Below, piece after piece: positions 61,452-64,000 of a DNA stretch of 64,000 nucleotides. A program made the position numbers and the translations under genes. Position 1 is the stretch's first letter; every line of letters starts with the position of its first letter. The stretch spans positions 124,001 through 188,000 of the forward strand of contig NZ_QEXM01000015.1 in the NCBI RefSeq assembly GCF_004127445.1. Direction: 5' to 3'. Source of the stretch: Streptomyces alfalfae (GTDB lineage: Bacteria; Actinomycetota; Actinomycetes; Streptomycetales; Streptomycetaceae). The notes under the pieces were generated by a model that was not told where the DNA came from, did not search any database, and worked only from the letters and a program-made list of their open reading frames with translations.

Positions 61452-61986
61452 GCCGCTGCTCCTGGCCGAGCCCGCGCAGCTGGACAAGTTCCTCAAGGTC
61501 GGCGTGGACGATCCGCAGCTCTTGGCTGCGCTGCACGCCGCGAGCAACCGCTTCCGCGGTCACGTCCGGCACCCGGTCACGCGGGTCACGGGCGATGTGG
61601 AGCAGCACGACGGGGACGGTACGAACGTGCTGCACCTGCGGGCCGCGCCGGTCGTCACGGTCACGCTGGTGGAGGTGGACGGCGTCGCGGTCACCGACTA
61701 CAAGGCGCTGCGCCGATCCGGGGTGCTGAAGCGCACCGCCGGGTGCTGGCCGGCGGACGCCGAGATCGACGTCACGTACGACCACGGTCTCGCGGTCGTC
61801 CCGGCGGAGATCGCCGAGGTCGTCGTCGACCAGGCCCGCGTCATCTACCGCGTGGACCCGGCGATCGCACAGGTGTCGACGGGCAGCGACAGCGTGACGT
61901 TCGCCGCCACGGCGGCGGTGGGCGTGACCTCGCAGTGGTCGGAGGTCGTGGCCGCGTACCGGCTGAACCGGGGCGATGGCTCGTGA
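61438..61986 (+). CDS. Head-tail connector (gp6-like)
   Basis: A 182-residue protein. It starts VAGPEPLLLAEPAQLDKFLK and has HAASNRFRGHVRHPVTRVTG and then VVVDQARVIYRVDPAIAQ, which fits the helical connector (gp6/gp7-like) that sits under the portal. GTG 61438 overlaps the upstream gene. Confidence 0.75.
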   Translation: MAGPEPLLLAEPAQLDKFLKVGVDDPQLLAALHAASNRFRGHVRHPVTRVTGDVEQHDGDGTNVLHLRAAPVVTVTLVEVDGVAVTDYKALRRSGVLKRTAGCWPADAEIDVTYDHGLAVVPAEIAEVVVDQARVIYRVDPAIAQVSTGSDSVTFAATAAVGVTSQWSEVVAAYRLNRGDGS

Positions 61987-62315
61987 TCAGCAACCCGCTG
62001 TACCGGGACACGGTCACCGTGATCCGCATGGTCCGGGGCGAGGACGACCGCGGCAACGAGACGTGGACCCCGACTCCGGTCGACGTCTCGGGCTGCAACG
62101 TCCAGCCCATGTCTTCCACCGAGGTCATCGAGGGCAAGGCGCAGACCATCACCCGGTGGCGGCTCGCTGGCCCAGCCGATCTCGGATTGACCGCGCACGA
62201 CCGCGTGCAGTTCGAGGGCCGCACCTTCGAGGTCGACGGCGACCCCGGGGTGCACCGCTCGTTCGGCGGGGTCCTCGACCACACCGAGGCGATCCTGATG
62301 GAGGTGAAGGGCTGA
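61983..62315 (+). CDS. Head-tail stopper protein
   Basis: A 110-residue beta-rich protein (YRDTVTVIRMVRGEDDRGNE, VQPMSSTEVIEGKAQTITRW, FEVDGDPGVHRSF). This is the size and style of HK97-type stoppers (gp7/Spp1 gp16). GTG start in overlap; the stop shares a base with the next ATG. Confidence 0.75.
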   Translation: MISNPLYRDTVTVIRMVRGEDDRGNETWTPTPVDVSGCNVQPMSSTEVIEGKAQTITRWRLAGPADLGLTAHDRVQFEGRTFEVDGDPGVHRSFGGVLDHTEAILMEVKG

Positions 62316-62638
62316 TGGCCAGACAGGTCAGGTTCGAGCCGGACCCGCGCGGGATCGGCGAGGTGATGCGCTCCGCGCAGGTACGGCGGGCCCTGCGAGA
62401 GACGGCTGACGCCATCGAGCCGCGCGCGAAGACGCTGGCGCGCGCTGAGGTGTCCGACGAGTTCGCGGAGGCGATCTACGTGGAGGAGGACACCCGGCCC
62501 CGCGGCCGGCCGACCGCCCGCGTCATCGCCGACCGCGAGGACGGCGAGAGCGTCGAGTGGGGCGACAACGCCCAGGAGCGCAGGCGAATCCTGGGACGAG
62601 CTGCGCAGGTCGGCCCGATCCTCCAGGACGGCGGGTGA
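62315..62638 (+). CDS. Neck / tail-joining protein (gp10-like)
   Basis: A 107-residue protein (RFEPDPRGIGEVMRSAQVRR, RAKTLARAEVSDEFAEAIYV) of the HK97 gp10-like type that joins neck and tail. Its TGATG overlap gives tight coupling. Confidence 0.65.
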   Translation: MARQVRFEPDPRGIGEVMRSAQVRRALRETADAIEPRAKTLARAEVSDEFAEAIYVEEDTRPRGRPTARVIADREDGESVEWGDNAQERRRILGRAAQVGPILQDGG

Positions 62639-62644
62639 TCAGCC

Positions 62645-63028
62645 GTGCCCGACATCGAGTACGCGGCGACGCTGTGGCTGCGGGCCCGGCACCCGGGGGT
62701 GCGGGTGGTCAACGAGCTGCCGTCCACCCTGGAGCAGGGGCTGCCGCTGCTGCTCGTCGCCGTCGTGCCCGGCGGCGGCGATGACGGCGTTTCCGGCACG
62801 GCGGTGCTCGACGTGCAGACTTTCGCGGGGACCCGCACCGCCATGTGGCAGCTGGCGGACGCCGTGCACGAGTCGGTGCTCGCGATGCGCGGTCAGCACG
62901 CCGGGGGCCTGGCCATCGACGACGTCGAGACCAGCCTCCTGCCCGGTCACGTGACCTACAACAACCCGGCCGTCAGACGGACGGTCGCCTCATACCGGCT
63001 CACCCGCCGCGCGCCGGTCCGCGCCTGA
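62645..63028 (+). CDS. Tail terminator / completion protein
   Basis: A 127-residue protein (IEYAATLWLRARHPGVRVVN, AVLDVQTFAGTRTAMWQLAD, HVTYNNPAVRRTVASYRLTR) that matches the gp17-like tail completion class before the major tail protein. GTG start. Confidence 0.7.
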   Translation: MPDIEYAATLWLRARHPGVRVVNELPSTLEQGLPLLLVAVVPGGGDDGVSGTAVLDVQTFAGTRTAMWQLADAVHESVLAMRGQHAGGLAIDDVETSLLPGHVTYNNPAVRRTVASYRLTRRAPVRA

Positions 63029-63045
63029 CCGCGCACCCATCCACC

Positions 63046-63070
63046 GCCCCGCCGCCTGAGCGCGCGGGGC
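63046..63070 (+). terminator. Hairpin before the tail gene
   Basis: GCCCCGC pairs with GCGGGGC, followed by TTCGTC. It may reduce read-through or process the mRNA before the abundant tail protein. Confidence 0.55.
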
Positions 63071-63094
63071 TTCGTCATGAAAGGGAGGCGCGGT

Positions 63095-64000
63095 ATGCCC
63101 GCGGCGAACTTCGATCAGATGGCGGCGCTTCGCACGTCGCTGATCCGCAAGGCCCTGACCTACGCCATCTTCGCGGCGGACGCCGACGCGCCCGCCCTGA
63201 CCGAGGCCTTCGACACCGAGGGCGTCCTGCAGGAACTCCCCACGGGCTACCTGCCGGTGGGCTACACCGACTCCGATGGCGTGACCTTCTCCGGTGACCT
63301 CGGCATGTCGGACGTGGAGTCCGGGCAGTCTGCGAGCCCGACCCGCTCGGACGTCGAGACGGACACCCAGACCGCGGAGTGGACGCCGCAGGAGACCAAC
63401 GCGGCCGCGGTGTGCCTGTACGAGAACCTGCCTCTCGACCACTTCCCGACCATCGGCACCGCGGCCTGGTCGTGGTCCCGGCCGGCCTCCCCGCCCACGC
63501 TGTACCGGCGGCTCGTCTTCATCGCCCGTGACCTCAACAAGGTCACCGGCCAGCCGATCTACATCGTCAAGCACATGCCGTCCGCGCTGCGTACGGACCG
63601 CGATGACGAGCAGTGGACCCGCACCGAGGCGATCACCCGCAAGGTCACGTACCAGGGGTACATCGACGAGGTCGTCGGCACGGACGTGCGGACGTGGATC
63701 GACGGGCCCGGCTGGCGGGATCTGAAGCCGCTGTCCAACGAGGTGCAGTCCGTCGCGATCACGGGCGGGCCGACGGGCGGAACGTACACGCTCACGTACT
63801 CCGGGCAGACCACGGCGGGCATCGCGTACAACGCGACCGCCACGGCCGTGCGTACCGCGCTGGCTGCGCTGTCGAACATCGGCTCCGGCAACGTGGCGTG
63901 CGCGGGCGGCCCGCACCCGGACACCCCGGTCACGGTCACGTTCCAGGGGGCGCTGGCAGGGGCGGACGTGGCGCAGATGACCGCCAGCAGCGCCGGTTTG
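63095..64000 (+). CDS. Major tail protein, cut by the window edge
   Basis: ATG 63095 after AAGGGAGG opens 302 codons that run to the last base without a stop. The first 215 residues are a tail-tube core (ESGQSASPTRSDVETDTQTA, SRPASPPTLYRRLVFIARDL, TRKVTYQGYIDEVVGTDVRT). Then an Ig-like repeat begins: VQSVAITGGPTGGTYTLTYS, AYNATATAVRTALAALSNIG, VTVTFQGALAG. Such repeats occur often in actinophage tail proteins and may aid surface binding. Confidence 0.85.
   Translation, partial: MPAANFDQMAALRTSLIRKALTYAIFAADADAPALTEAFDTEGVLQELPTGYLPVGYTDSDGVTFSGDLGMSDVESGQSASPTRSDVETDTQTAEWTPQETNAAAVCLYENLPLDHFPTIGTAAWSWSRPASPPTLYRRLVFIARDLNKVTGQPIYIVKHMPSALRTDRDDEQWTRTEAITRKVTYQGYIDEVVGTDVRTWIDGPGWRDLKPLSNEVQSVAITGGPTGGTYTLTYSGQTTAGIAYNATATAVRTALAALSNIGSGNVACAGGPHPDTPVTVTFQGALAGADVAQMTASSAGL

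Overview
The window is high-GC actinobacterial DNA, almost certainly from a Streptomyces chromosome. Evidence for this is the very high third-position GC, GTG starts coupled through GTGA overlaps, AdpA with an in-frame TTA (bldA) codon, WhiB-like and DUF6221/DUF6233-type proteins, and a left part whose gene order matches from memory the S. coelicolor stretch around SCO2770 to SCO2793. It has two parts: about 24.9 kb of conserved chromosome, then an integrated prophage that starts at a tRNA-His gene and runs off the right edge.

Chromosome, 1-24,980. First comes an agmatinase/ureohydrolase (speB) with a sodium:solute symporter and a divergent PucR-type activator. Next are a phosphatase-like protein, a cation diffusion facilitator overlapping it tail to tail, and acyl-CoA thioesterase II (tesB), which carries an in-frame insertion of a short interspersed repeat. 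Then follows a leucine/isovalerate-type catabolic locus: an acyl-CoA dehydrogenase and a TetR repressor on the minus strand, and carboxyltransferase, biotin carboxylase/BCCP, HMG-CoA lyase and a second acyl-CoA dehydrogenase on the plus strand, with related TetR-type operators in both promoter regions. An iron-box-controlled siderophore-binding lipoprotein (desE-like) lies directly next to a GH20 hexosaminidase with a DasR-type site. In S. coelicolor the desferrioxamine biosynthesis genes sit between these two, and here they are absent. The segment ends with a DUF4429-like protein, a small conserved protein, glmS, a universal stress protein, a small membrane protein, adpA, orn and tRNA-His.

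Prophage, about 24,980 to beyond 64,000. The integrase is next to the tRNA, followed by a minus-strand protein made of two copies of one domain. A divergent repressor and Cro/Xis-like control region carries repeated GTCCAGG operators. A long, translationally coupled early operon (28.4-45.2 kb) encodes many small unknown proteins, paired winged-helix proteins, a recombination/replication set (YqaJ-like exonuclease, ERF annealing protein, DEDDh exonuclease, RuvC-like resolvase, DnaB/RepA-type helicase with iteron-like repeats inside the gene), a WhiB-like factor, an ASCH-domain zinc protein and a tiny 11-cysteine protein. A minus-strand block (45.3-47.2 kb) holds DUF6221- and DUF6233-type and HTH genes. 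A cassette of membrane proteins follows (48.1-51.8 kb), resembling those of actinobacterial integrative conjugative elements, then two separately terminated small lipoproteins. The late module is cos/HK97-like: HNH, TerS (P27), TerL, portal fused to a MuF-like tail, protease, capsid, connectors and the start of a major tail protein cut by the window edge. No lysis, tape-measure or tail-fibre genes and no right attachment site are in view, so the element continues to the right.

The most notable candidates are the ICE-like membrane cassette inside a phage (one of its genes is packed with GTAC and rare GTA valine codons), the iterons in the helicase gene, the duplicated-domain protein beside the integrase, and the paired lipoproteins. 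No calculation or database search was run. Family names rest on motifs read by eye, and comparisons with S. coelicolor are from memory.
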